A DNA stretch of 64,000 nt from a bacterium (GCA_023428375.1 JAEYYR010000002.1:372001-436000); one strand, 5' to 3'; counted from the stretch's first letter, positions 22,996 through 32,124 are shown. Program-made: numbers and translations. Notes: generated by a model from the letters alone, not told the origin.

Positions 22996-24933
22996 ATGAA
23001 GAGAACCAAGATTGTATCAATGAGTATCTTACTATTACTCTTTGTTTCTAATGATTTGCTCGGTGATTGTTGTGATAGTTGTGGTTGCCATAGCCTCTAT
23101 GTGCCACAATCAACGGGTGCCAATATAGCACGGGAAATGTTTGATCCCACCATGGCTCCAACCACTAAATTTGACGATACTTCTTTTGCAAGTCGCATAG
23201 TTTTTGAAGGCGAGCGATCAGTACGCAATGTTCGCATTGCTGATTGTTTATTTGGTGGAAGTAATACATTAAATTTTGTAGGTGAAATGCAAGATCCTAC
23301 AGCAGCTTCGTTACGTTTTTCTCGTGTTATTATTGGAGAAAATTTAGGTTTATCTCCCGACACAAATCAAAGTGTTACCTTTTGTCCCTCTATTTCTAAT
23401 ATGATCCTTGATTTCCAGTTTTTATGGCAATGTGATGTATTTCTACCCGGCGTATTTTTGAATGTTAATATTCCCGTTACATTTACGCGTTGGCATCTCA
23501 ATACCAAATGCAATATTTTATTAACGGATGGCAATGCGCAAGATACTGATTGTGCCTCGACCTGTGGTTGTTGCGAAGAAACTCAGTGTTCTAATAGGCC
23601 ATGTGCATGCGAAACACCGGATACAGCAATTCCCGCAGGATGTGTAGGATCAACGTTGTTTGATTATCCTGAAGTTGGTGGCGTTGATACAATACCAGCA
23701 GCAACCACCACACAGGCATTATCAGGTAATTTTTTGTTTGGTGATATGCAAACGCGTTGGAAATTTGGAAAATTCAGATTGGGAAAACAAAAAGATACTC
23801 GAGTAGCTGATATCGATGTTATTCTTGGATACAATTTTGTGTCCTGCGAAGATTATCATTTTGGGTTATATCTTCAAGCTGTTGCGCCGACTGGTACGCG
23901 TATAAATCGATGTTTTGCGGAATATTTATTTACTCCCATAATAGGTAACGGCCATTTTTGGGAATTTGGTGCAGGATGGACCGGCCATTGGGATTTCTGG
24001 AGCAAAGGTGATTGTCATCAATTATCCTGGTGGTTGCAGGGTAACTTAACACATTTATTTAATGATTGCCAAGTTCGTTCATTTGATTTTAATGAGAATG
24101 GTTGCTTGAGCCGTTATATGCTTCTTAAAGAATTTAATGCACAAAATGAGTACGCTGGACAATTGATAAACGCGATCAATTTTACCACTCGATATGTCAA
24201 TGTTTCTGTACCACTTAAAGGTAATGCTGCGATTAAATTACTCTATAGATTTATGAATCTGTATGTTGGTTTAGGGTATGAAATTTATGGTAGAAGTGCT
24301 GAAAAATTATGCATAAAAAATGGGTTTGTAGATACGTCTCTCGATGGCAGACGTTTTGGTATTAAAGGTTGTTCCCCAGTGCAAGGAACGGTATATCTTG
24401 CAAATTCTGTTGATAATAATGTCATCGCAGAATTATCACCTTCATCACCATTTACCGTGAATGGTACACAAAGTAATGCTCGTATTGGTCAATGTAGCAA
24501 TACTGATAATGCACTGACATTATTGCAGTTACAAGATGGTCCAGCAGATTTTGGTGCTGTAGTTGCCGATGCGTGTGCAAATACTACAGAGGTAATCTTT
24601 GAAATTACAGAATTGACTGACGTTACAGCAGCTCAAGGCTCTTATGCGCCTGGAGCAACAGTCGTTGTATCTAATGTTGATGGCTCATTCAGTGTTGATG
24701 GAACTCCAGCGCCAGTGATTTTAACGGGTGCAATCTCAGAATTAAATTGTGATTCTGCACGAGTTCCTAAACAGATTTCAAACAAAGTTTTTGGCACCGT
24801 AGATTATATTTTGCAGTCGCATTGCTATAATCCTTTTATTGGTATTGCAGCTGAAGGAACTTTTGGTCAAGCAGATGATTGCTGTGTGATCAATAAATGG
24901 GGTTTATGGTTACGTGGTGGTTTTAGTTGGTAA
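22996..24933 (+). CDS. Cysteine-rich outer-membrane protein, Lpg1974-like, second copy
   Basis: 645 aa, tandem paralogue of the gene at 20836 over its whole length (PQSTGANIAREMFDP, GNFLFGDMQTRWKFG, GNGHFWEFG, YEIYGRSAEKLCIKNGFVD, WLRGGFSW). Signal peptide at residues 1-23. About 29 cysteines; the middle cluster (residues ~185-210) is shorter than in copy 1. Its codons are the ordinary AT-rich ones of the genome (AAT, TTT, GAT), in contrast to copy 1, so it is probably made at lower level or in another phase. AAAGGAAG precedes the start. Own terminators on both sides, so the two genes are separate units. Confidence 0.73.
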   Translation: MKRTKIVSMSILLLLFVSNDLLGDCCDSCGCHSLYVPQSTGANIAREMFDPTMAPTTKFDDTSFASRIVFEGERSVRNVRIADCLFGGSNTLNFVGEMQDPTAASLRFSRVIIGENLGLSPDTNQSVTFCPSISNMILDFQFLWQCDVFLPGVFLNVNIPVTFTRWHLNTKCNILLTDGNAQDTDCASTCGCCEETQCSNRPCACETPDTAIPAGCVGSTLFDYPEVGGVDTIPAATTTQALSGNFLFGDMQTRWKFGKFRLGKQKDTRVADIDVILGYNFVSCEDYHFGLYLQAVAPTGTRINRCFAEYLFTPIIGNGHFWEFGAGWTGHWDFWSKGDCHQLSWWLQGNLTHLFNDCQVRSFDFNENGCLSRYMLLKEFNAQNEYAGQLINAINFTTRYVNVSVPLKGNAAIKLLYRFMNLYVGLGYEIYGRSAEKLCIKNGFVDTSLDGRRFGIKGCSPVQGTVYLANSVDNNVIAELSPSSPFTVNGTQSNARIGQCSNTDNALTLLQLQDGPADFGAVVADACANTTEVIFEITELTDVTAAQGSYAPGATVVVSNVDGSFSVDGTPAPVILTGAISELNCDSARVPKQISNKVFGTVDYILQSHCYNPFIGIAAEGTFGQADDCCVINKWGLWLRGGFSW

Positions 24934-24951
24934 ATGATAATTTCACCTAAC

Positions 24952-24980
24952 AAAAAGGCTCGGAAATACCGAGCCTTTTT
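24952..24980. terminator. Bidirectional terminator
   Basis: A perfect 12-bp stem AAAAAGGCTCGG / CCGAGCCTTTTT with a 5-base loop, between convergent genes ending at 24933 and 24982. Confidence 0.9.
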
Positions 24981-24981
24981 G

Positions 24982-25362
24982 TTATTTATAATATTGAATC
25001 TGAGGCAATGTATTATTATTTTGTCTCGCTTTAAAGTCTTTTTGTACGATTTTATATATATCAAGTAAATAAGAAAGTTCAGAGGGTTCAGTAATTCTGA
25101 AAAATTGGCAAGAGTCATAAAAGTATGAAAGAGTGCCTAAAGTAACCACATTGTCTTTTATTTCTGCGCTTGCACTAGTTGATAATTCTGAGATATGGCC
25201 AGTGCTGGGATTATCTGCATCGAATTGAATAAAATAGGATTCGTTGTTCATGAAATAATTAGCAGTATAATAGATTTTTCCATCGTCCATTCGAAGCAAT
25301 TTAGCACAATCCTGTGCATTGATTATTGTTATAAATAACGCACAGGATATTAATTTATGCAT
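24982..25362 (-). CDS. Small secreted protein, tandem family copy A
   Basis: 126 aa. MHKLISCALFITIINAQ is a signal peptide. The mature part shares a pattern with the next gene: GKIYYTANYFMNNESYFIQFDADNPSTGHI here against GEIMYSAHYVNGWDTYAISFNIENPSNGTI there, and RQNNNTLPQ against KQNNTLPPL at the end. Mostly beta-strands and then a C-terminal helix (LLDIYKIVQKDFKA). No outside family recognised. The gene pair is likely a local duplication. Confidence 0.62.
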   Translation of the reverse strand: MHKLISCALFITIINAQDCAKLLRMDDGKIYYTANYFMNNESYFIQFDADNPSTGHISELSTSASAEIKDNVVTLGTLSYFYDSCQFFRITEPSELSYLLDIYKIVQKDFKARQNNNTLPQIQYYK

Positions 25363-25382
25363 GACATCTCCTTAATTAAAAT

Positions 25383-25399
25383 GCTCGAAAATACCGAGC
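25383..25399 (-). terminator. Weak terminator
   Basis: GCTCG / CGAGC stem with a T-rich stretch on both sides, past the stop of the gene at 25417. A reduced form of the GGCTCGG hairpins next to it. Confidence 0.45.
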
Positions 25400-25416
25400 C
25401 TTTTTTATTGGAACAA

Positions 25417-25788
25417 TTATTTTAAGGGCGGTAATGTGTTATTTTGTTTCTTAACTTCAAATTCTTTTCTTATATCATTATACATGTTAAGAAATGGTGG
25501 AATCATCGCTGAAGATAGTGTTACAGGACCATTTGCACTCTTAAAGAAGGCATGAGAAACTGCATTATTTTCTATAGTGATTGTTAGATCTTTTAACCAA
25601 GAACCCTCTAAGTTGCAAATAGTGCCATTGGATGGATTTTCTATGTTGAAGCTAATTGCATATGTATCCCACCCATTTACATAGTGAGCTGAATACATTA
25701 TTTCTCCAGTCGGACTTTTGATTAATTCTTCTTTTTCTAAGCAATTAAGCATAGTGATGGACAATAAAGAATAAACGAATATACGCAT
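25417..25788 (-). CDS. Small secreted protein, tandem family copy B
   Basis: 123 aa. A signal peptide (MRIFVYSLLSITMLNC, where the Cys might be lipidated) is followed by the domain shared with copy A: GEIMYSAHYVNGWDTYAISF, ENPSNGTICNL and the KQNNTLPPL end. GGAAA precedes the start. No function can be assigned. Confidence 0.62.
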   Translation of the reverse strand: MRIFVYSLLSITMLNCLEKEELIKSPTGEIMYSAHYVNGWDTYAISFNIENPSNGTICNLEGSWLKDLTITIENNAVSHAFFKSANGPVTLSSAMIPPFLNMYNDIRKEFEVKKQNNTLPPLK

Positions 25789-25809
25789 TTCATTTTCCTT
25801 TCCTTAAAA

Positions 25810-25837
25810 AAAAGGCTCGGATTTTTCCGAGCCTTTT
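25810..25837. terminator. Rho-independent terminator
   Basis: A perfect 12-bp stem AAAAGGCTCGGA / TCCGAGCCTTTT with loop TTTT, directly after acpP on the minus strand. Confidence 0.9.
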
Positions 25838-25846
25838 AACTATAAT

Positions 25847-26092
25847 TTATTTTTTTTCACGAAGTGAGTGAACATAATCAATTGCTTGACCGATAGTTTT
25901 AAGCTTTTCAGCTTCTTCGTCGTTAATTTCGATATTAAACATTTCTTCGATATTCATAACAATTTCAACGCGATCCAGTGAATCTGCGCCCAAGCTTTCC
26001 ATAGTCGATTGTTCGTTGACTTGCTCTGGCTTAATAGATAATTGTTCCGCTACCATCTTAATAATTTTTTGAGCAGTTTCTTGACGATCCAT
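25847..26092 (-). CDS. acpP: Acyl carrier protein
   Basis: 81 aa, the usual length. The phosphopantetheine attachment Ser lies in GADSLDRVE, with conserved flanks (INDEEAEKLKTIGQAIDYV). It carries acyl chains in fatty-acid synthesis. No other fatty-acid gene lies nearby. AATTGGGAGA precedes the start. Own terminator follows. Confidence 0.97.
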   Translation of the reverse strand: MDRQETAQKIIKMVAEQLSIKPEQVNEQSTMESLGADSLDRVEIVMNIEEMFNIEINDEEAEKLKTIGQAIDYVHSLREKK

Positions 26093-26112
26093 AGATTATC
26101 TCCCAATTAATG

Positions 26113-27504
26113 TTATTTATTAAGATACTCTAAAAAGGTCTTGATTCTAAAGATTGTACTATCTTTTCCGCACAACAATAATAAGTCATACACGGCAGGC
26201 ATCGCAGATAAACCTGTTAATGCTATACGAATTGGTTGTGCAATAAATGCAAAATTTACGCCATGATTTTTTGCAATATTTTTCAATACAACTTGCAGGG
26301 TTTCACGATCAAATTGATTGTTATTCAAATCATTGATTAATCCAGATAACAACGCAGGTGTTGATGAATTGATGCTTTCATGTGATTCATAGGACGTAGG
26401 TCCATCGTGAATTAAAAGAAGCATATCGCGTAATTCTTTAAGATTAGTCACGCGTTCTTTGAATAATGCAATCGCCGTTTCAATTTGCAGTTGCGACCAA
26501 GAATTTAATCGAGTCATTAACAATGGATCCATGGAGCTTAATGCTGATATTAATGCTGGCATAGATGCGTTTTTTATATAAACTCCATTTACCCAAGCAA
26601 GTTTTTGTACATCAAAGATCGATCCTTTAGATCCAACAGCTTCTAAGGTAAAGAATTTAATAAGTTCTTCGCGGGTAAAAATTTCTTGATCTCCATGTGA
26701 CCAACCCAAGCGAACTAAATAGTTGCACAATGCTTCAGGCAAGTAGCCAGCATCTTTGTAATCAATCACCGCGGTGGCAGCGTCACGCTTGCTGAGTTTT
26801 GAACCGTCTGGTCCTAAAATTAATGGCAGATGACCAAAGAGTGGTAATTCGTAACCAAATGCTTGATACAATAAAATTTGTTTTGGTGTATTTACTAAAT
26901 GTTCTTCGCCACGAATAATGTGTGTAATTTTCATTGCCGCATCATCAATAACAACGCCAAAATTATACATGATGCCGCCATCAGTACGCACTATGATAAA
27001 GTCATCAAATTGATCTGCTGCAAATTCAATTGGACCTTTAATGATGTCATTGACAGTGATAGCGGTAAAATTATCTGGTAGTTTAAATCGAATACAAAAT
27101 GGTTTATTCAAAATTTCTGTAACGTTGCGACAGTTGCCATCATACTTAGTGTATCCGGATCCATCGGCCGCATTTGTACCTAAACGCTTTTCTAATTCGT
27201 CTGGTGTGCAATAACAACGATATGCTTTGCCTTGTTCAAGTAATTCATAGGCGAGCTTGCGATAGAGTTCCAAGCGGGTTGATTGCACCACAAGTGGCTC
27301 ATCATGATCAATTTGACACCATTCTAATGATGATAAAATCGAAGCAAGATAACGTTCTTCTGAGCGTTCAGTATCGGTATCTTCAATACGCAACAAGAAC
27401 TTGCCGTTATTATGACGTGCAAAAAGCCAATTAAATAATGCAGTACGAAGACCACCAACGTGCAAATGGCCCGTTGGTGATGGAGCAAATCGAACACGAA
27501 TCAT
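26113..27504 (-). CDS. gltX: Glutamyl-tRNA synthetase
   Basis: 463 aa from the ATG at 27504, chosen because MIRVRFAPSPTGHLHVGG is the standard N-terminus and GCGGAA precedes it; a longer frame at 27549 would overlap the upstream gene. The HIGH motif is HLHVGG and the KMSKS loop is KLSKRDA. It charges tRNA-Glu; in bacteria without GlnRS it also loads tRNA-Gln, which GatCAB then amidates. Neither GlnRS nor GatCAB is in this window, so that remains open. It starts 2 bases after the stop of the TPR-like gene: one operon. Confidence 0.95.
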   Translation of the reverse strand: MIRVRFAPSPTGHLHVGGLRTALFNWLFARHNNGKFLLRIEDTDTERSEERYLASILSSLEWCQIDHDEPLVVQSTRLELYRKLAYELLEQGKAYRCYCTPDELEKRLGTNAADGSGYTKYDGNCRNVTEILNKPFCIRFKLPDNFTAITVNDIIKGPIEFAADQFDDFIIVRTDGGIMYNFGVVIDDAAMKITHIIRGEEHLVNTPKQILLYQAFGYELPLFGHLPLILGPDGSKLSKRDAATAVIDYKDAGYLPEALCNYLVRLGWSHGDQEIFTREELIKFFTLEAVGSKGSIFDVQKLAWVNGVYIKNASMPALISALSSMDPLLMTRLNSWSQLQIETAIALFKERVTNLKELRDMLLLIHDGPTSYESHESINSSTPALLSGLINDLNNNQFDRETLQVVLKNIAKNHGVNFAFIAQPIRIALTGLSAMPAVYDLLLLCGKDSTIFRIKTFLEYLNK

Positions 27505-27506
27505 AA

Positions 27507-28169
27507 TTATTCCGCAGAAACGAGCAACATTTGTGCTTGATGTGCCCATGGTGAAGTAGTAGCAAATTCACGTACCAAGCGGGTGAAATATTCTTTTGCT
27601 TTGTCTACTTGTTCGTTCATATAGTAATGAAAGCCAAGTTGATATAAGGCATAATCACGTTGTGGATTTTTCATATTTTGAGCAAGCGCGGTAAGTTGTT
27701 TAATCCCTTGTTCTTTGATAGTAGCGTCTTCTGCATCGATATCAAACATAGCTGATTTGATAGCATAGACATAATAGAAAGGTGATTTTTGTGAAAGTTG
27801 TTTCATAACCATATGCATACGTTCGCGTGCTTCATCAGTTTTTCCCTGACGCAATAATGCTTCTGATTCGAATGCTAAGAATAATGGAGCGATATTGGAT
27901 GAACCAGCGCGTTTATAACCTTCTGCAAAAGTTTCTGAAACGCTTTGCCATGTCTGGTTATTATCTTGGGTAAGAGCTTGTTCGAATTCTTGTAAACCAG
28001 CGGTTAACAAACGATGAGCATGAGCTTCACGGGATGATACATACCATGAATAGCTTCCATAGCCGATAGCGCCTACGATAGCTAAAATAATGGCAAAGAA
28101 AGTAGGAATAATATATTCTTCAGGCATAAAACTACGTGCCAATACATATGCACGATTTGACTTGTTCAT
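27507..28169 (-). CDS. Membrane-anchored TPR-like protein (YfgM-like)
   Basis: 220 aa from ATG 28169, which has GGAG about 8 bases upstream. A longer frame to 28184 would run into the rpmF terminator. One transmembrane segment at about residues 22-43 (IIPTFFAIILAIVGAIGYGSY) is followed by helical repeats with TPR character (AFESEALLRQGKTDEARERM, YALYQLGFHYYMNEQVDKAKEYF, EFATTSPWAHQAQMLL). The layout matches YfgM/BamD-like periplasmic TPR proteins that work with chaperones or the Sec machinery. The match is to layout, not to a proven orthologue. Operon with gltX. Confidence 0.68.
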   Translation of the reverse strand: MNKSNRAYVLARSFMPEEYIIPTFFAIILAIVGAIGYGSYSWYVSSREAHAHRLLTAGLQEFEQALTQDNNQTWQSVSETFAEGYKRAGSSNIAPLFLAFESEALLRQGKTDEARERMHMVMKQLSQKSPFYYVYAIKSAMFDIDAEDATIKEQGIKQLTALAQNMKNPQRDYALYQLGFHYYMNEQVDKAKEYFTRLVREFATTSPWAHQAQMLLVSAE

Positions 28170-28182
28170 ACAATGCTCCATC

Positions 28183-28213
28183 AAAAAAGGGCCTATCGTT
28201 TGAGGAAAGGCCC
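28183..28213 (-). terminator. Rho-independent terminator of rpmF
   Basis: GGGCCT / AGGCCC stem around a 13-base loop followed by TTTTTT on the minus strand, 14 bases after rpmF. Confidence 0.75.
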
Positions 28214-28226
28214 ACGGTAATTTATG

Positions 28227-28490
28227 TTATTTTTGTTCGTTAGATGCGGCTAAATTTTGCTCGGTTTGTTGAGCTTGTGTAGCGCGGACTTCTGCACGCT
28301 TAACTGCGCGTTCAGTCTTAGTAGACATAACTTTGCGACCTTTGTAGAAACCACATTCTGCGCAAGCAATGTGTGGCAAAATAGCTACTGAGCAATTGCT
28401 GCAAGCAGCGAAAGATTGAGGTCTGATGTATTTATTAGCATGTTTTGAATCACGTCTAGCACGGGATAACTTGCGTTTTGGTACTGGCAT
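28227..28490 (-). CDS. rpmF: Ribosomal protein L32
   Basis: 87 aa. MPVPKRKLSRARRDSKHAN is the classic L32 start. Two CxxC pairs (CSNC at about 31-34 and CAEC at about 44-47) form the zinc ribbon, so this is the zinc-binding form. The protein is about 25 residues longer than E. coli L32, with a Lys/Glu/Gln-rich C-terminal tail. Own terminator follows. Confidence 0.95.
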   Translation of the reverse strand: MPVPKRKLSRARRDSKHANKYIRPQSFAACSNCSVAILPHIACAECGFYKGRKVMSTKTERAVKRAEVRATQAQQTEQNLAASNEQK

Positions 28491-28581
28491 ACAAACTCCG
28501 ATGAATTACACTATCAAGTATTGCTAGTCTAGCGGAAAATCAAGGTTTGGGCAACTAGCCATATGTTACAAAAACGCATAT

Positions 28582-29310
28582 TTATTTCAAGTTATAATGG
28601 TTTATTAATCTGTTTACACCCGTTATATGAAATTTTGCATATAACTTAGATTTTGCTTCTAATCCTAATTCCTTGGCAGCCTGAAGGCTAAACTTTACTG
28701 GCTCGAATGCGAATTCTTTAGAAGAAGTTGTATTAAGAGAGAAGTAACTAATATTATTATACACATCATAATATTCGATTCTCTTTTTGCGATTGGGGAG
28801 CTCAAGTAATACTGGTTTTCGGAGGTTCTTATTTGATTGATCAATGGTATAAACAAGTAAAAATGGAGTCTCTATTTTTTCCGCAAGGAAAAGTAACATA
28901 GGGATAGCATAATAATTATTATTGAAAAATTGATCGGCAACAGATGATTCTTCCACTAGTATATCGAAATTTCGAAGAAGCGTTATATTCTTATTAGCTG
29001 TTGGTTCTATAGTGAAAGTAGTAACTGATTTAACATTTTGTCTTTTACAGGCTTCATCTGAAAAGAATGAGCTATGCAGTTCCAGTTTATGAGCGTTTGC
29101 AGAATGTATACCATTATTAAATGGACAATCAATTGAATTTGATTTCACACATGATTGAGAAACTTTTGATAAGAATTCACGTGCTGGTATCTTTGTTGAG
29201 AATAATTTTTGTGTTATATCTTGCGATATATCATGAACATTATTTGAGTTATCCATAGCTTGGAGTAAGCCTATTGATAGCATACAGAGGCTTTGTAATG
29301 CTAATAACAT
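28582..29310 (-). CDS. Secreted protein of unknown function
   Basis: 242 aa. MLLALQSLCMLSIGLLQAM is a signal peptide and AAGGGG precedes the start. The mature protein has four cysteines between about residues 53 and 88 (possible disulfides) and alternating beta and helical segments, such as FNNNYYAIPMLLFLAEKIETPFLLVYTID. No family recognised. Single gene between dprA and rpmF. Confidence 0.6.
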   Translation of the reverse strand: MLLALQSLCMLSIGLLQAMDNSNNVHDISQDITQKLFSTKIPAREFLSKVSQSCVKSNSIDCPFNNGIHSANAHKLELHSSFFSDEACKRQNVKSVTTFTIEPTANKNITLLRNFDILVEESSVADQFFNNNYYAIPMLLFLAEKIETPFLLVYTIDQSNKNLRKPVLLELPNRKKRIEYYDVYNNISYFSLNTTSSKEFAFEPVKFSLQAAKELGLEAKSKLYAKFHITGVNRLINHYNLK

Positions 29311-29376
29311 GAATATATCCCCTTTTCAATTTGTCTATTTGTATATTTTATCAGTATGGTTGCATTGGAAAATTTG

Positions 29377-30459
29377 TCAATTAGAGCGTTTCCAACGCCC
29401 TAAAAAGTCTTGGTGCAACTTCCCTTCGATTTGTAAACATATAAGTTTTTCTTGAAGATCTAAGGGAGAAAGGGCGGTTTCGGTTATTAAATCGTCAATT
29501 GTTTTGGGCTGGCTGCAGGCGACAATAAGTGGATCTATTTTTTCCACAATCTCTGCAGGCTTGGTTTTTAAGGATGAATACCCTAACATCATAAAAATAT
29601 CATCGCTGCAAGTAATGATACTTGCCCCTTGTTTAATGAGATCATGGCAACCCGAGCTGAGTGGGTCTGTGATTAAACCTGGTACAACCCCAATATTAAT
29701 ACCTTGATCAAGGGCAAATTGAGCAGTAATTAATGTACCACTTTTTTTTGCCGCCTGAACGATAATTACGGCTTGTGAAAGTCCGGCTATAAGGCGATTT
29801 CTTGCAGGAAAATTACCCGGCAATGGGGAGGTATTAACTGGAAATGGGCTTATAACGCATCCACCTTTTTCTATAATTTCTTTAAAAAGTCGTTCATTTT
29901 GTTTTGGATACGGTTTCAATAATCCAGAGCCTAAGATTGCAATGGTATTGCCAAGAGACTTCAGCGCCTCATGATGCGCCATCGTATCTGCGCCAATGGC
30001 ACCGCCACTCACAATACTATAACCTTCTTTTACTAATGGAGGTATAAGGAATCGCATTACTTCTTTGGCGTACCAATTTGCCTGGCGAGAACCAATAAAG
30101 CTTACTGCTTTTGATAATGTTGCAGGATTTTTACCTTGCCAATAGATAATTGCGGGTGGGGTATATAAAGAGTGTAAATTTGAAGGGTAGGTTTCTTCGT
30201 AGCGAGTTGTCCAATAAATGGCGTGCTTATTGCAGGATTCTAACTCATTATGCAAAATATCGGTATTTTTCAATCCGTCATGAATTAATTGAGCTTGATG
30301 GCGTGTAATACTACACGCCTGCATTAATTCATGAATATTCATGGAATATAATTCTATACAACGTTCATACGAAAAGTGCTCTACAATATGATTGATGAGC
30401 ACTGGGCCTATATGATCAATAAGAGAAAGATGCAGAATAATGTTGGATTGGTAGTGCAT
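29377..30459 (-). CDS. dprA: DNA-processing protein DprA (Smf)
   Basis: 360 aa. Loads RecA on incoming single-stranded DNA during natural transformation. An N-terminal helical domain (LSLIDHIGPVLINHIV) is followed by the Rossmann-like core: FIGSRQANWYAKEV, SGGAIGADTMAHHEAL, AILGSGLLKPYP, and the signature FPARNRLIAGLSQAVIIVQA with SGTLITAQFALDQG. A C-terminal winged helix (about 305-360, IDDLITETALSPLDLQEKLICLQ) completes it. AAGGAAA precedes the start. The start overlaps the end of the upstream secreted gene by 44 bases. It suggests competence or recombination capacity in an otherwise reduced genome. Confidence 0.95.
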   Translation of the reverse strand: MHYQSNIILHLSLIDHIGPVLINHIVEHFSYERCIELYSMNIHELMQACSITRHQAQLIHDGLKNTDILHNELESCNKHAIYWTTRYEETYPSNLHSLYTPPAIIYWQGKNPATLSKAVSFIGSRQANWYAKEVMRFLIPPLVKEGYSIVSGGAIGADTMAHHEALKSLGNTIAILGSGLLKPYPKQNERLFKEIIEKGGCVISPFPVNTSPLPGNFPARNRLIAGLSQAVIIVQAAKKSGTLITAQFALDQGINIGVVPGLITDPLSSGCHDLIKQGASIITCSDDIFMMLGYSSLKTKPAEIVEKIDPLIVACSQPKTIDDLITETALSPLDLQEKLICLQIEGKLHQDFLGRWKRSN

Positions 30460-30919
30460 TGTTTCCTTGTATTTTGAATGATCTAAGATTGCAATGACTG
30501 GGTAATGTTTCCTTTAGTGCATTTATTTTTCTAAGACTGTCGTTTTTGCATATGAATTCAACATTTTGGTCTTGAAGTTGACTATAACAACAAATAAAGT
30601 ATTCAACACATTTTCTTAAATGGTTTGTATCTTGAAGACCTGTAGCAGGATTTATATATTGAATTTCTATACCTGAGTTATCATCATTTATTTTATAAAT
30701 TTTATATTGAACAAAATATCGAGCAAGAAGCCTTGCATTTTTTTTTCTAGGTGCAAATTCAAGGCATCCTAAGAAAGTTGTTACATTATTTTTATGCTCG
30801 ACAGTATAAGGCTCTGATTCTACAAAAAGACGCGGATCATCGTTTTTAAGTTTTATTATTGATTCATGAGCGCTAGCAGAGCTTATTATTGTAGCAATAA
30901 TCAACAATTGTATTTTCAT
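30416..30919 (-). CDS. Secreted protein of unknown function
   Basis: 167 aa. MKIQLLIIATIISSASA is a textbook signal peptide with an A-S-A cleavage site; a GGAG lies before the start. Mature part mixed alpha/beta with five cysteines (CLEF, CVEYFICCYS, CKND, CNLR). The 3' end overlaps dprA by 44 bases, which implies cotranscription. No family recognised. Confidence 0.58.
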   Translation of the reverse strand: MKIQLLIIATIISSASAHESIIKLKNDDPRLFVESEPYTVEHKNNVTTFLGCLEFAPRKKNARLLARYFVQYKIYKINDDNSGIEIQYINPATGLQDTNHLRKCVEYFICCYSQLQDQNVEFICKNDSLRKINALKETLPSHCNLRSFKIQGNNALPIQHYSASFSY

Positions 30920-30943
30920 AGACTACTCTCCTTCAAGGTTTTG

Positions 30944-32023
30944 TTAATATAAATCTCTTATAGCATTTTCTAAACGTAACATAGCAATTTGTTGCTCAGT
31001 TCTTAATTGAGTATCACGTTGTTCACGTGCATAACGCAATTGCTCTTTTTCATATTCTAATTGTTTGCGTGCTATACGAGTTTGTTCCTGAATTTCACGC
31101 TCAATGTTTTTTCTATGTTCAGCATCTTGTTGTCTAGTTACTTCAATTTTGTATGATACCGAATGCGTTAAGGCCGCATGAAATATTTCAAGCTGGTTCA
31201 GTATTTTGTTGCCTTCTTGGTGTAATGCTTGGTCAAAATGGAGAGAAGCATCCTTTTTATGTAATTTTAATGCTTTTGTAAGCGCCGTTATATATTCTTG
31301 TAAAGTTTCTTCCAAGGCAATTAATGGATAAACGTGCGCTAACTTTTTTCCGACTTGTTTGTGAGCAATGTCAATAATATTTGATTCTAAAAAGTGTTTT
31401 GGCGTATTGCACAAGTCTTCATAATGAAGATACGAACTATATTTAATACATTGTACAAGTTCTTCAAGGTGCAGTACCGGAATCATTTCTTGTGCTAATT
31501 TGCGCAATGATTGAAGTTTTTTAAACGTCGTTTTAGATTTTGCAAGGACATGACGTGATTCTGCATATGCGTCATGCGTGCGGGAGTCCCAATAGTGAAT
31601 TTGATTTTTGAGCTGTTTGCGTGCAAGTCGCATATCGCGTTCGAAGGTCGTTAATGATTCAAGGAAGGATTCACACGAAGATTGATTTCTAATATTGCGC
31701 TTTAAATTTCTATAATCGTAAAATAATGTGCCGCTGGTATTAATATTTTCTAATAAATGACCGTATTGGTTGTGAATGGTAGATTCAAGTTCTTGTAATG
31801 AAGTGAGAGGTCGATAATCAATATCATTTATTTCTGAGTTTTTGCACCACGCGGTGAGCGCGGTCCCAACAATAACCCCACCAACTAAACCCAACGTTGC
31901 AGGAGCTAACCAACCATTTTCTGATTCTTCGGAGTCTTTTTTTGCGCTTATGGATAGTGGTAATGAATGTGAAAGTGCAATAATAATCAAAAGTGATCGT
32001 GATAGTGATTTATTTGCTAACAT
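30944..32023 (-). CDS. Exported coiled-coil protein of unknown function
   Basis: 359 aa. A signal peptide at residues ~1-27 (ending ISA-KK) is followed by a hydrophobic Gly/Val-rich segment at about 38-58 (APATLGLVGGVIVGTALTAW) and a long helical body. The last ~75 residues are a charged coiled coil rich in Arg, Glu and Gln (RKNIEREIQEQTRIARKQ). AAAGG precedes the start. The build is like a membrane-attached spacer or scaffold. No family recognised. Confidence 0.6.
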   Translation of the reverse strand: MLANKSLSRSLLIIIALSHSLPLSISAKKDSEESENGWLAPATLGLVGGVIVGTALTAWCKNSEINDIDYRPLTSLQELESTIHNQYGHLLENINTSGTLFYDYRNLKRNIRNQSSCESFLESLTTFERDMRLARKQLKNQIHYWDSRTHDAYAESRHVLAKSKTTFKKLQSLRKLAQEMIPVLHLEELVQCIKYSSYLHYEDLCNTPKHFLESNIIDIAHKQVGKKLAHVYPLIALEETLQEYITALTKALKLHKKDASLHFDQALHQEGNKILNQLEIFHAALTHSVSYKIEVTRQQDAEHRKNIEREIQEQTRIARKQLEYEKEQLRYAREQRDTQLRTEQQIAMLRLENAIRDLY

Positions 32024-32065
32024 AGTAGCCTTTCTGTGTTGAAATCACATTGATCATAACGACAA

Positions 32066-32095
32066 ATACAGGATAATTCAAAGATTATCCTGTAT
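32066..32095 (-). terminator. Terminator-like hairpin
   Basis: A perfect 12-bp stem (32066-32077 with 32084-32095) with a 6-base loop and a weak T tail, after the DUF2608 gene on the minus strand. Confidence 0.6.
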
Positions 32096-32124
32096 ACATA
32101 TTCTATTTATATACTAATTTTATT

